From the NCBI GenBank assembly GCA_030740295.1, contig JASLXP010000795.1, positions 1 through 22,159 on the forward strand: a stretch of DNA of 22,159 nucleotides. Direction: 5' to 3'. A model generated the notes under the pieces. It saw nothing but the letters and a program-made list of their open reading frames with translations. It did not search any database and was not told where the DNA came from. The DNA is from Planctomycetota bacterium (lineage in GTDB: Bacteria > Planctomycetota > PUPC01 > JACPCR01). This document shows positions 8,301-14,440 of the stretch, one piece after another (positions within the stretch are counted from its first letter, which is position 1; every line of letters begins with the position of its first letter). A program made the position numbers and the translations under genes.

Positions 8301-8541
8301 CCATGCGCAGCCGGCAGGCGATGACCTGGTTTACCGCGTGACGATACTTGTCGTGCTTCTTCGCTTCCGGCCCGGCGACGAATTTTTCGTAGGCGACGCG
8401 GGCGTCTTTATAGTTCTTCTTGTTGAACGCGTTTTCCGCGTCTTCGAGAGGTCCGGCGAAGAGGGGGGCGATCAGTAATGAGTAACAGGTAATGAGTAAG
8501 GCGAAGCGGGATGCGGGATGCGGGATACGGGATGCGCGCAT
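2119..8541 (-). CDS. Large bacterial alpha-2-macroglobulin, thioester lost
   Basis: 2140 residues. Order: signal peptide (about 1-29, cut after LFA); helical TPR-like region to about 430; macroglobulin domains including RPVYRPEDTVNFK (about 704) and VEEYKKPEFEV (about 800); an Ala/Gly/Met-rich bait-like segment (about 1250-1370); the A2M domain (ALWAASVPTSAEGKASIPIT, LTSWKINAW); a thioester-type helical domain (LPYLFDYEYD..., then NGGWGWWGSS); and a C-terminal receptor-like domain (YDYLVFEDMKPAGCEP). Family members trap attacking proteases in the periplasm or at the surface. The usual G-C-x-E-Q is here D1606-T1607-V1608-E1609-A1610, so no thioester can form, as in E. coli YfaS and unlike YfhM. 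Its start has no Shine-Dalgarno sequence; heptamer arrays run through the signal peptide, and a further array lies at residues 1485-1497. The gene stands alone on its strand here; no penicillin-binding protein 1C partner is visible. Confidence 0.95.
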   Translation of the reverse strand: MRASRIPHPASRFALLITCYSLLIAPLFAGPLEDAENAFNKKNYKDARVAYEKFVAGPEAKKHDKYRHAVNQVIACRLRMGEHADALTFAKSRIEADKDTVWEGRSHRRYANLLMAAPHWGMRRAGEFHRGKRGQGEYVRSFRKDRTEAIKHFEAARTIYQATLADKNKLAELPKDQQDKFLPEALECNFDLAGSLLRRGENTQSWDWWDSFGEETEEFEEYEPGYGYRRRGVRGSNPPSGLRVDKKGNPIFTVEPKSYKAALPDDQRVRFLLKEIEAKDPTPNNDMKALAIYRRAMVARARFGPDIVTRWWQQGHRRFGRLGEPLENDPAKPEKELWHLKENEALTWVAGQLKVITLPPKENIVTLLEEVAHEYSKSSTADDALYALGAFFQTRQQYPRSLEAYETLLGKFPQTTYRNQATNARQQIVQKEIQIHQIGAQLAGEKARLQISYRNTGKVTFTIQPIDLPGYIARIPELNGKTVPRHPKVDINGIMGNAQNMIRRWQLSSYLLDQRFNRYRKWLKGAPKSWTVDVKNDGTMRPAQTVIDSPIHEGGTYFVEARVAGARLPSRSMFIVSSIAILEKNIPNKRLYYLADAISGAPVNNAPFSIYEVWVESRRAGNKWQQINHVVKHEAKSDKAGLFELSLPPIRQRRSRNLFAVAHIPEAGQPVDAPKARFAYTDMGYWSPQNPTWRRDNNARIFTLTDRPVYRPEDTVNFKIWIRKKQNGEYITSAGQNLHVEIFDAKNNKILTKDWKADKNGSAAGKLVLGEEPPLGRYRMQVRSKEGGRWRWYGNAQFRVEEYKKPEFEVSVKPGKDNAKLGESLTANIEAKYYFGAPVTEATVKYKVFRQAFAHNYVPRGRYDWLYGQGYGIIDYPYQWMPWWKRWGCCRIAPPWYQWRPAAARQLVKHGEAQIDNGKLEITIDTKAAAENHGDSDHRYFIEAEVTDSSRRTITGSGSVSATRQSFYAYVSTDHGWLKPDDQATFTIKTVTPDEVPVATKGKLTIASVKYKGRTNDEVVEEVHQSFDIETGANGLAELPIRIGRSGQFRVSYKTKDPWGGEVQGNAMVWVAGDDFDGQHYRFNELEVLTDKREYKIGDTAHVMLNVSDTESYVLFSPDAYQGTMRKYQLLYLPKRSVVIDIPVQKRHEPNFHIEATVIRNGKVSSMMRELAVPTKRHFLEIKVTPDKPSYSPGDSGNLMVEVTDHTGEPVQTELAVAAFDRSVLYIQPETTPKIEQLFYGQKRYHRNNTQSSLQMAFNAQGGGVRNPFRASGAKDWNGYWGPAGVYWAQATGQQIAGFGGGGGYASLKRKSARSMSAANGIAMDAEVAAAPGAPAAKMANRRGRANAAGAVMEKQMDRADADKKGNAALGDTMAEAKVRTNFADTALWAASVPTSAEGKASIPITFPESLTSWKINAWGVSAKTQVGYTSASTITTKNLMVRLQSPRFYVERDEVILSAIVNNYLKTEKKVKVELGLSKNGTLATIQPSAIKPLTITVPAGGEKRVDWKVIATKEGLAEITVKALTNEESDAMKMAFPVFVHGVRKQLANVGSIAPDKELGRYEYKFTLPAAMKPEATRVTVKIAPSLAGAVLDALPYLFDYEYDTVEATLSRFLPAIVAKRMLVDTGLNLEALQEKRKDLLTSTPEYKKGYWRNPVFNTTKLDNIVKTCMKRIMNWQQGNGGWGWWGSSRASVYQTCYVLYSLNIAQQASIQVDPKVMARAASYILNNLEHDYGKFEWNDKKGKTHYSFGTGHAYACYVASLSGSKDPRMNKWLDIMFTHRDRLNNYGKALLCLTYHKSGNLGKATTLLQNIEQYLKQDDEVQLAWLDTPSKGWWRWFNNDVETNAWFLQCYNALKPKDEKPRRLVKWLLTNRRHGHYWHSTRDTALTVNAFAQYLKASGELAPDYELEVAIDNGALGKKTFKVNSKNMFFFDNIFEISGEEVGPGDHTISIIKRGKGAAYISSITSFFTKEEDIKGAGLELRVTRNYFKLVPKVKSVDVTTTSGSKVAEKFAKMERVALKNGDELTSGDQLEVELMLEAKNDYDYLVFEDMKPAGCEPLDVRSGSSRQEGLVANMELRDEKVVFFIQMLHQGKHRLRYRMRAEVPGHFHALPTKGYGMYAPDLYGTADEMRVQIKDK
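4052..4088. repeat. ATGGTTG-type heptamer array inside the macroglobulin gene
   Basis: Five units (ATGGTCA, ATGGTTT, ATGGCTG, ATGGTTG, ATGGTTG) with single extra A bases before two of them. The same words in nearly the same order form the intergenic array at 17260-17287. On the coding strand it is read in frame as TIQPSAIKPLTIT (residues 1485-1497), lying in a macroglobulin-type beta domain just before VPAGGEKRVDW. Confidence 0.8.
8474..8541. repeat. Two heptamer arrays forming the signal-peptide codons
   Basis: 8474-8501 holds four units (AGTAATG, AGTAACA, GGTAATG, AGTAAGG). 8507-8534 holds four CGGGAT(G/A) units, followed by a degenerate fifth that contains the ATG start of the macroglobulin gene. 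Read on the minus strand they encode residues 2-12 (n-region, RASRIPHPASR) and 14-23 (hydrophobic core, ALLITCYSLLI). Confidence 0.9.
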
Positions 8542-8874
8542 GATATGAAGGTGTGGAGGATGGGAGTGTGGTGGAATGATGGAGTATTGGAGTGACGGGG
8601 CTGTCGGCAGTGATACTGGATGCTGGATGCTGGTAGTGCCGGTGTTGTTTGGGCGTCGGGTGGAATGGGATGGGATGTTGGAATGATGGGCGTTTGGAGC
8701 TTGGTATGCGCTCCTGATTCCTGATTCCTTTCCGCCCGGATTGTGTGGGGTGAGGTCTGGGGTGTCAATGTCAGAGCCCTCGGTACAGACCTTAGCTTAT
8801 GGGCAAAGACGCAGGATAGCGTGAGGGGTTACATGGATATGAATGAAATGGCTTCATGAGCCGGTATGTTTGGG
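8542..8874. other. Intergenic, repeat words, no gene
   Basis: Contains 8-bp words of the TGGAGTGA kind (8572-8595), a GATGCTG heptamer array (8612-8632), the conserved flank GTGCCGGTGTTGTTT (8636-8650), GGAATG/GGGATG words (about 8660-8692) and two CCTGATT units (8713-8726). The long minus-strand open frame through 8472-8768 is translated repeat and not a gene. 8740-8874 shows nothing I can name. It should hold the macroglobulin promoter, but I see no convincing -35/-10 pair. Confidence 0.7.
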
Positions 8875-10332
8875 CTACGAGTTTCCTGCCATCCGGCGTT
8901 CCCATTTGTATTTTCCGTATACCCAGACCAGGTAGGGCAAAAACAGAAACTTGAAATACTGCTGCACGGGCGCGGCTACGATCGTCAGCCGGCCGAAATC
9001 GGTGTACCCGGCAAACGTGGCCATGAGCAGGCTGTAAATAAAAACAAGACCGAGGGCGGCGTTCTGCCACCAGAACAGAACCGGAAATCCAGCCTTTGCC
9101 GGCCCGGCCGCGGCCAGGATCAGAATAATCACGAAAACAAGCACAAAGCTGAGTTTCCACGGACCGGACGTATACCGATTTACCCAATCGATAAAACGGC
9201 TCATCCACCGGCTCCTTGATTTGGATGGGACACCCACGGACGGATACAGCTTCGCCCCAAGCACGGACGGTATCAGTTTCAGATTACTGATTAAAAAATG
9301 GAACGGAGCGCGGAGGATACAGGCCTTGCACATGGCCTCGAGAGTGTCAGTGTCTGGCAGCACTCCTTTTTCTGAAAGATCCTTCTCCAGATGATAGGGG
9401 GACGGAATACTGGAATTTTTGATGTGTCGGGCCAACGTTGAGTATTCATCGGGTGCGAATTCGTATTGTTTGATCTGCATGACTTTCCCGAGCAGGTTGT
9501 ATCGTCTGACCTGCGAGAATTGGAATTTCCCGAAGTGGTAACAGTTGACCGACTGCCATAGCAGAATCGGCAGCAGCCAGCCGGCGATGTAGATGCCTGA
9601 GGCCTTTCGGACGCTTGCTGGGTTCGTCGGCGTCTCGCCGGCGAACCTATGCCACCGGAAAACCAGCAGCGGCAGCACGAACAACGGTAAAAACATAAAG
9701 AACGGTTTGGTCAGAGTGAGCATCGCCTGGGTGCCGACGACCGGCCAAATCCATTTGAGCGATCTGCCTTTTTCCGGCTGCAGATAAAACACGAGAGCGC
9801 ATGCATGGGCTGTGACAAGAAAGATGCAAAGTGCTTCTGTCAGGATCACTCCTTCAAATGAAATGACTTTATAGTTGAGTCCGATCACGGCCGCGCAGGA
9901 CAGGGCCGCCCATCGATTGCCGATAAGCAGCAGAAACGTCCCAAACCAAATAAGAGAGACAGCTATACCGATGGCATGCTGCGCCTTTACGACTGCGTGG
10001 TGCGCGCTTTCGCCGCAGATGAAATAAATCATCGAAAGAAACAGGGGATAGCCCGGCGGCCGAATACGAGAGGCGATACTGCCCTCATTCAGAAGACGCT
10101 CGGCCGGCATGATGTATGAGCCGGAATCAGGCACGAGCTGCGGCTCTTCGCCCCGAAACAACTCGACGCGCGCCAGAATGCCCAGGATCAGCAGCAACAG
10201 CAGGCAAAGCATGGTCTGCCAATCCGGTAGGCGATCTTTCCACACCGGTTTTTCCGGCTGCTCGGCTGGGCTGGTGTCTTTGTCGGTTTCCACGGCTCTA
10301 TTGGAGCACAGAAGGTGGCTCTGTTCGAGCAC
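8875..10332 (-). CDS. Multi-pass GT-C type glycosyltransferase (ArnT/PMT-like)
   Basis: 485 residues, with about ten hydrophobic segments; the first is MLCLLLLLILGILARVEL (about 41-58). After it comes a periplasmic loop typical of GT-C enzymes: an acidic motif PDSGSYIMPAERLLNEG and then SRIRPPGYPLFLSMIYF. Later GVILTEALCIFLV and several Trp/Leu-rich helices follow. Such enzymes move a sugar from a lipid-linked donor to an acceptor on the outer face of the inner membrane. The substrate cannot be predicted, and the C-terminal third is poorly diagnostic. The start used is a GTG at 10332 with no clear Shine-Dalgarno sequence; the true start could lie downstream, before the first membrane helix. 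The gene is divergent from the paralog cluster. Confidence 0.8.
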   Translation of the reverse strand: MLEQSHLLCSNRAVETDKDTSPAEQPEKPVWKDRLPDWQTMLCLLLLLILGILARVELFRGEEPQLVPDSGSYIMPAERLLNEGSIASRIRPPGYPLFLSMIYFICGESAHHAVVKAQHAIGIAVSLIWFGTFLLLIGNRWAALSCAAVIGLNYKVISFEGVILTEALCIFLVTAHACALVFYLQPEKGRSLKWIWPVVGTQAMLTLTKPFFMFLPLFVLPLLVFRWHRFAGETPTNPASVRKASGIYIAGWLLPILLWQSVNCYHFGKFQFSQVRRYNLLGKVMQIKQYEFAPDEYSTLARHIKNSSIPSPYHLEKDLSEKGVLPDTDTLEAMCKACILRAPFHFLISNLKLIPSVLGAKLYPSVGVPSKSRSRWMSRFIDWVNRYTSGPWKLSFVLVFVIILILAAAGPAKAGFPVLFWWQNAALGLVFIYSLLMATFAGYTDFGRLTIVAAPVQQYFKFLFLPYLVWVYGKYKWERRMAGNS

Positions 10333-10349
10333 TCACAGGCTGGGAGAGT

Positions 10350-10384
10350 GATGCTCGATACAGGATGCTGGATACTCGATAGAG
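10350..10384. repeat. Heptamer array, GATGCTC/GATACTG family
   Basis: Five in-phase units just upstream of the GT-C gene start. They are followed at 10385-10402 by the conserved flank TGCCGGTGTAGTTGTTGTGG. Confidence 0.85.
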
Positions 10385-10559
10385 TGCCGGTGTAGTTGTT
10401 GTGGATTCAAGGTATACAGAATCCAACATCACTCTCGACTGCGACGACCTCACAGTATCACCCCTCCCCTCCTCTACCCATCCCTCCATGCCTCCAACCT
10501 TAACTCCCCCTCTCAAAGTTCAGCGGCAAACTTCACAAGGTTTCTCACGACCAACACGC

Positions 10560-10601
10560 CAGTATCGAGTATCCAGTATCCAGTATCCAGTATCCAGTAT
10601 C
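10560..10601. repeat. Heptamer array, CAGTATC family
   Basis: Six in-phase units, five of them CAGTATC and one GAGTATC. The flank CCAACAACACCC follows at 10614-10625. Confidence 0.9.
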
Positions 10602-11037
10602 TAAGTCGCTGTCCAACAACACCCTAACTACTTCTTTCTGCCCTCCGGCCCCTTTCCACGTTTTCCCGGCCTAATCCCAAAATTGCAGTTGGGGATAATG
10701 AAGGTGCTTTCAGCGATAGCCCCCAAAGGCATCCTGAGAGCAAAGTTGCCTTTGGCTGGGCAACGTCCTTCTTCCGCTATTCTGCGGAACAATTCGGCTG
10801 GGAATTCTTGGTACTGCGCTGAACGTGCATTCGTCTCGTTCACACCAGCCGGTAACCATACAACTTGATGTCACTCGACAAGAGTCAACCAAGCGAAAAA
10901 AGGCTTAAGACTCTGTCTTGAGTTTGAGGTTATGGGTTTCGCCCGATGCCTTCAGCAATCGTCACTGCTGATACAAAGCATCCGGCTTAGCATCGACGCC
11001 CGCAATGCAAGAGCGGGCATCGGAAAGGACATAAATC
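10602..11037. other. Intergenic and leader region of the paralog cluster
   Basis: 10628-10843 is non-repetitive and can be read on the minus strand as a 71-codon frame with a GTG start and no visible ribosome site. Its composition differs from the heptamer DNA, but I do not recognise the product and do not call it a gene. 10904-10922 can form a small stem (CTTAAGAC/GTCTTGAG, 3-nt loop). 10952-10971 can form TCAGCA/TGCTGA. GCCCGC (10998-11003) can pair with GCGGGC (11013-11018) just ahead of the ribosome site. A structured 5' leader is possible; no known riboswitch is recognised. Confidence 0.4.
11024..11029 (+). promoter_or_regulatory. Ribosome binding site of paralog 1
   Basis: AAAGGA, eight bases before the ATG at 11038. 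It supports this start. Confidence 0.75.
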
Positions 11038-12147
11038 ATGTCATTCACTACCGTCACCGTCGGCCAAATCTTCAGCGTAGGCACTGGCCGCTCGACACAA
11101 GAAGATGGTAAATCTCAGTTCGCTCTGTCCGCCGGATTCAAGGCACGCAACGCCAACCGCCAGGGACAGAACAACAACCAACTGACCACCACCCCCAACA
11201 AAATTCAGGCACGCCTGACGGCCGACCGGCCCCGCCTTAACGGCCATGTAGATATCCTCGCTATAGACGGCGTCGGCTCAGATGCCGATTCCGACAGCTT
11301 TGAGGGCCAGGGCCTGCAGCAGGAAGCGCTCGGCGGGCTGCCCAACCTGCCTTATGGATTCAGCACCTCCAGCACCCACGGCATGGGCGCCAACAAGGGC
11401 GAACAGGTCCAGCGCAGCCGCCAGGGCTCAGATGCTGACAACCACGTCACCGGCGAAATCAACCAGCCCGGCTCTGGCCTGCCCGGCGGGCCCCAGTTCG
11501 GCTCTGAGATCTGGGTCGACAATGTTGATGCCGACGCAGCCAACAAAAACACACAGCTCCAGGATGTCGGCCAGCGCTCCGCCGTGAAAAAAGACCGCCC
11601 CTACGGCCACTACAGCTTTTTCTGCCCGCCGGCACAGACCGGTGGATGGGCCGACAACCGGGCCGACCAGGATCAGGGCAGCGACCAGACCGCCCGTGCC
11701 CGCAACTACCTCGGCCTCCGCAAGAACGGCGAATTCGGTTTCTGCCCGCCCGCCCCGGCCGAAGTCGGACACGTAAGAAATCAAAGCACCAACGACAGCC
11801 TCCAGGCACAGAACCTCGACCAGCAGTCGCTGACCACCGGCCGCAAAGAAGCCGACCCCAGCTATACGCCTTACGACATTCTTTCAGATATTGCATACAC
11901 CGGTCACGGGCTCATCAGTGGCGAGCCGACCGACCTGGATGCCGCCGGTGGCCGTGCCATCGTCGAAGACAAAATCGCAGAACAACTGACCACCGCGCCC
12001 AACCAGCAGAACGACCAGGCACAGATTGCTTCGCAGCACTCAGAAGCCTCCAGCCGTGGACGTTCCAAGAACAACGGCGCGCAGGAACAGCAGAGTGACC
12101 AGACAACCGCAAGAGCTAACAGCCCAAGATTAGATTTTAGAATTTAA
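11038..12147 (+). CDS. Ten-unit Asn/Gln-rich repeat protein, paralog 1 (divergent)
   Basis: 369 residues, unknown function. It shares the A/B repeat plan of the three genes downstream but is the most divergent. A-type units show a hydrophobic strand followed by D-A-x(3-5)-N-x-Q-L-Q (for example WVDNVDADAANKNTQLQDV). B-type units show N-x(3)-Q-x-Q-x(3)-Q (for example RNANRQGQNNNQ, ADNRADQDQGSDQ). It has two Cys-Pro-Pro motifs (C196 in FFCPPAQTGG and C236 in GFCPPAPAE) where the others have one, and these are its only cysteines. It ends in NSPRLDFRI and lacks the GNW(I/L)N ending of the others. No signal peptide, membrane segment or catalytic motif is visible. A beta-solenoid fold is inferred from the periodicity. 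Confidence 0.85.
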   Translation: MSFTTVTVGQIFSVGTGRSTQEDGKSQFALSAGFKARNANRQGQNNNQLTTTPNKIQARLTADRPRLNGHVDILAIDGVGSDADSDSFEGQGLQQEALGGLPNLPYGFSTSSTHGMGANKGEQVQRSRQGSDADNHVTGEINQPGSGLPGGPQFGSEIWVDNVDADAANKNTQLQDVGQRSAVKKDRPYGHYSFFCPPAQTGGWADNRADQDQGSDQTARARNYLGLRKNGEFGFCPPAPAEVGHVRNQSTNDSLQAQNLDQQSLTTGRKEADPSYTPYDILSDIAYTGHGLISGEPTDLDAAGGRAIVEDKIAEQLTTAPNQQNDQAQIASQHSEASSRGRSKNNGAQEQQSDQTTARANSPRLDFRI

Positions 12148-12204
12148 GACCGGAGACCGAGACCAGAGACTGAAGATCAGAGACTCTGAAGGCCGGAGAC
12201 CGGT
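12148..12204. repeat. Heptamer-like array, CGGAGAC/CAGAGAC family
   Basis: It starts straight after the TAA stop of paralog 1. Units such as CGGAGAC, CAGAGAC, TGAAGAT and CAGAGAC recur, mostly every 7 bp with one 6-bp unit. Confidence 0.7.
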
Positions 12205-12328
12205 AAACCAAATTTCGTCGCAGACAGAGTGTTGATTTCCGCAAGGTGATAGTTACCCGACTCATTCGCCAGTGCTCCCAGTACGCCCGCAGAAATCGAT
12301 GCCCTTGAAGCGGCACTATCGTCCAGCC

Positions 12329-12367
12329 AGAGGAGGCGTTTCGGCAAGACGCCGAGACGCCTCCTCT
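12329..12367 (+). other. 17-bp hairpin between paralogs 1 and 2
   Basis: The left arm AGAGGAGGCGTTTCGGC and the right arm 12351-12367 pair over 17 bp with one G-U pair and a 5-nt AAGAC loop. No T-tract follows, so it is not a standard intrinsic terminator. A second, smaller inverted repeat (GGCAGG/CCTGCC) lies at about 12460-12477. The rest of 12205-12528 shows no gene. Confidence 0.6.
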
Positions 12368-12528
12368 ATCGGCTTCCTCGCGGCGTAGATCGCAGGACAC
12401 CGCGGAGGAGGCTTGTTTCCCGGGGTACGTCATCGTAGCAGCCGTCCCGGCTGTCATGGCAGGTGTTTGCCTGCCTGCGAAAGCGCGCCCCAGCATCGGA
12501 GTATCTACGTTTATTTGGTCGTAATTAG

Positions 12529-12534
12529 AAAGGA
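12529..12534 (+). promoter_or_regulatory. Ribosome binding site of paralog 2
   Basis: AAAGGA, eight bases before the ATG at 12543. Confidence 0.75.
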
Positions 12535-12542
12535 CCTAAACC

Positions 12543-13661
12543 ATGTCTATCGGCAACCTAATCACCGTCTCAAAATTCAATGCCGGTTCTCTCGCCTCCA
12601 GCGTACAGAATGAGGCTCTCGAGCAGCAGGCCAAGGCACGCGAAGCCAAGGCCGACAACTACGCCAACCAGGCCCAGGACAGCAACCAGCTTGCAAAAGG
12701 CCCGAACGAACTCCTCGCCGTCATCGGCATCGACCGGCCACGTCATCCTTATACAAGTGACATCATCGACGTCACCGATTTTGACTCCAGGGCACAGGCC
12801 GACAATTTCGGCTCACAGAAAGCCGCCCAGGAAGCGGAAGCCGGCGAGCCCAAGACCGATATCCCCTTCATCGTGACCCTGCCAGACGGCAGCACCGCCA
12901 GCCAGCTCGGCAGCACCAACAACGGTGTCTGGCAGCACCAGGGCGCCCTGCAGGATGTCGACAGCCACAACACCGTCGAAACCCGCATCGACCAGCCTTC
13001 CAATTACTACTCCGTCTCCGGCTACCCTCTGGCCCACACGTTCGTGGATAACATGAACAGCCAGGCCGGTGGCACGAACGTGCAGTTACAGGACTTGAGC
13101 TCCAAAGGCAAAGTCGGCCCGAACTACCTCAACCCGTGGTGCCCGCCAGCCCGTACCGTCGGTGGAGACTCCATCAATGACGGCGACCAGGTAGCCAGCA
13201 ACGGCCAGAAGATTAAGAGCACCAACTACATCGACGTCGTCGAGAACATCGGCATCGAAGGTGAGCGCTACGACCAGGGCGACCCGAAGGTCACCAATCT
13301 CAATTCAGCCGCCGCCGGCGACAACGTCCAGGCCCAGAGCGCCGCACAGGATGCCAAGACAGCAGCCCGCACCCTTTCCGGTGCCGACGCCCGCAGCAGC
13401 CTGTTCGAAAGCCAGAGCAACGACCAGGACGTCGATAGCGCCAACGCAGTCAACATGCGCATCAACGACCGTCTCAACTTTTTCCAGTCCGCCATTGCCC
13501 ACGACTACAACTCCGCTTCCTCCGCCAGCAACCTCCAGGATCAGACCGCCTCGCAGAAATCCGAATCTGTCTGGAGAGGCGCTGCATCCAACCGTGCAGA
13601 GCAGGGACAGTGGAACGGCCAGACCGCCAACAGCGGCAACTGGCTCAACGTCAGCCTCTAA
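12543..13661 (+). CDS. Ten-unit Asn/Gln-rich repeat protein, paralog 2
   Basis: 372 residues, unknown function. It aligns along its whole length with paralogs 3 and 4. Shared blocks include the N-terminal SVQNEALEQQAKAREAKADN, the DSNQ-K-PNE block, IGIDRPR, IIDVTDFDS, then W-x-x-Q-x(3)-QDVDS-x-N, GGTNVQLQDL, TNYIDVVENIG, GDNVQAQSAAQDA, NDQDVDSANAVNM and the ending QWNGQTANSGNWLNVSL. The only cysteine is C200 in NPWCPPARTVGG. Acidic, Gln, Asn and Ser residues alternate with Val/Ile at strand-like spacing, as expected for a stacked beta structure. No signal peptide is visible. It is separated from its neighbours by several hundred bases and has its own ribosome site, which suggests separate transcription or dosage control. 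Confidence 0.88.
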   Translation: MSIGNLITVSKFNAGSLASSVQNEALEQQAKAREAKADNYANQAQDSNQLAKGPNELLAVIGIDRPRHPYTSDIIDVTDFDSRAQADNFGSQKAAQEAEAGEPKTDIPFIVTLPDGSTASQLGSTNNGVWQHQGALQDVDSHNTVETRIDQPSNYYSVSGYPLAHTFVDNMNSQAGGTNVQLQDLSSKGKVGPNYLNPWCPPARTVGGDSINDGDQVASNGQKIKSTNYIDVVENIGIEGERYDQGDPKVTNLNSAAAGDNVQAQSAAQDAKTAARTLSGADARSSLFESQSNDQDVDSANAVNMRINDRLNFFQSAIAHDYNSASSASNLQDQTASQKSESVWRGAASNRAEQGQWNGQTANSGNWLNVSL

Positions 13662-13675
13662 GAAACGTGATGCGA

Positions 13676-13736
13676 AGGCGTGATGCGTGCCGCGTGAAAA
13701 CGCCAATCGCATCACGCCTGACCTTACCCACTTTTT
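13676..13736 (+). terminator. Probable intrinsic terminator after paralog 2
   Basis: A perfect 12-bp inverted repeat (AGGCGTGATGCG at 13676-13687 with its complement at 13708-13719) encloses a smaller GCGT-GAAA-ACGC hairpin. T-rich sequence with runs of five Ts follows from about 13732. The spacing from stem to T-run is longer than usual, so the call is moderate. Confidence 0.45.
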
Positions 13737-13801
13737 CACTTTTTGATTTGCCTGTTTGCCCAACGGACGACCGGTGTCCGCCCAATACCGGTCTGCCAAT
13801 A

Positions 13802-13822
13802 CGTAATGAGTAATGAGTAAGT
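13802..13822. repeat. Heptamer array, AGTAATG family
   Basis: Three units (CGTAATG, AGTAATG, AGTAAGT), the reverse complement of the TTACTCA family at 269-310 and 18618-18645. Confidence 0.8.
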
Positions 13823-13855
13823 GCCGGGCCGCTAAGCCCACGCGGCTCAGGAGAA

Positions 13856-14131
13856 GACGAGATAAGTAAATCGAGTCAGGCGCGCACTCATTCAAAGGCT
13901 CTTTGAAACCATCGTGGACACCCCCTGTAGCGACCTGGCCACCCCGGCCATCGTAGCTACAGGCTGCCAGCCTGTAGACCGCACCAACAGACTGCCAGCC
14001 CGTAGTTACAGACAACTCCGGACAAGACGAGCCCAGCGAGTCGAGTCCCCCGAGTTGAGAAGAAGCTCTTTGAAATTCGTAGCTGAAGGCCAGCCTTCGC
14101 AGCTACAAGTTGCCACCAGCTTGTAGACCGC
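13856..14131. repeat. Degenerate twofold repeat with palindromes, upstream of paralog 3
   Basis: GACGAG (13856, 14026), TCGAGTC (13871, 14041) and GCTCTTTGAAA (13898, 14065) recur in the same order about 170 bp apart. Each is followed by a palindromic block ending in TTGTAGACCGCAC or CTGTAGACCGCAC. The first palindrome, 13957-13977, is perfect (CTACAGGCTG, one central base, CAGCCTGTAG). The second, about 14103-14126, is imperfect (CTACAAGTTG...CAGCTTGTAG), and there are further worn copies between. From 14132 to 14429 I see no gene; an open frame upstream of the paralog 3 start is not supported. Confidence 0.65.
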
Positions 14132-14429
14132 ACGCAGCCCGGCCCACGCAGCTACAAACGAAACCCATTCTTCAGGACAACCCTCGAGTTGTCGGACAGC
14201 CCCCTTTTTGCCCAGCGGGCTGACCAGCAGCTCGCGGCGATGTGCCCTGACGCAATAAAGAAAACCTCCGCCCGCAAGAAGCAACGGATAGGAAGGAGGA
14301 TACGGACACGATGGAATCACGGAGCCTGCCCAAAACTCCAACATTCCACCACTCCATTCTTCCACAGTCACAAAGGAAGTAACAGCAGCCCATCAACATT
14401 CACACACCACTTACACACACCACTACATA

Positions 14430-14435
14430 AAGGAG
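14430..14435 (+). promoter_or_regulatory. Ribosome binding site that sets the start of paralog 3
   Basis: AAGGAG, five bases before the ATG at 14441. An open frame continues upstream to 14189, but the strong site and the alignment of MLGNLIHITK with the N-termini of paralogs 2 and 4 fix the start at 14441. Confidence 0.9.
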
Positions 14436-14440
14436 CAACT

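Noticed and set aside
8472..8768. 98-codon minus-strand frame upstream of the macroglobulin
   Set aside because: It is translated heptamer and 8-bp repeat DNA, and overlaps the macroglobulin start in another frame.
10560..10601. Possible CRISPR array
   Set aside because: The repeats are 7 bp, directly abutting, without spacers; the 35-bp repeats at 1730-1986 are irregularly spaced and partly inverted. No cas genes are seen.
10925..11037. Resemblance of the paralog 1 leader (ACAAAGCATCCGGCTTAG) to a cyclic-di-GMP-I riboswitch core
   Set aside because: The GGCAAAC strand, the P1b GNRA stem and the GGTAGCCGGG segment are missing or do not pair as required. A covariance-model search would settle it.
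14189..14440. 84-codon N-terminal extension of paralog 3
   Set aside because: AAGGAG at 14430 and alignment with paralogs 2 and 4 place the start at 14441; the extension has no similarity to them.
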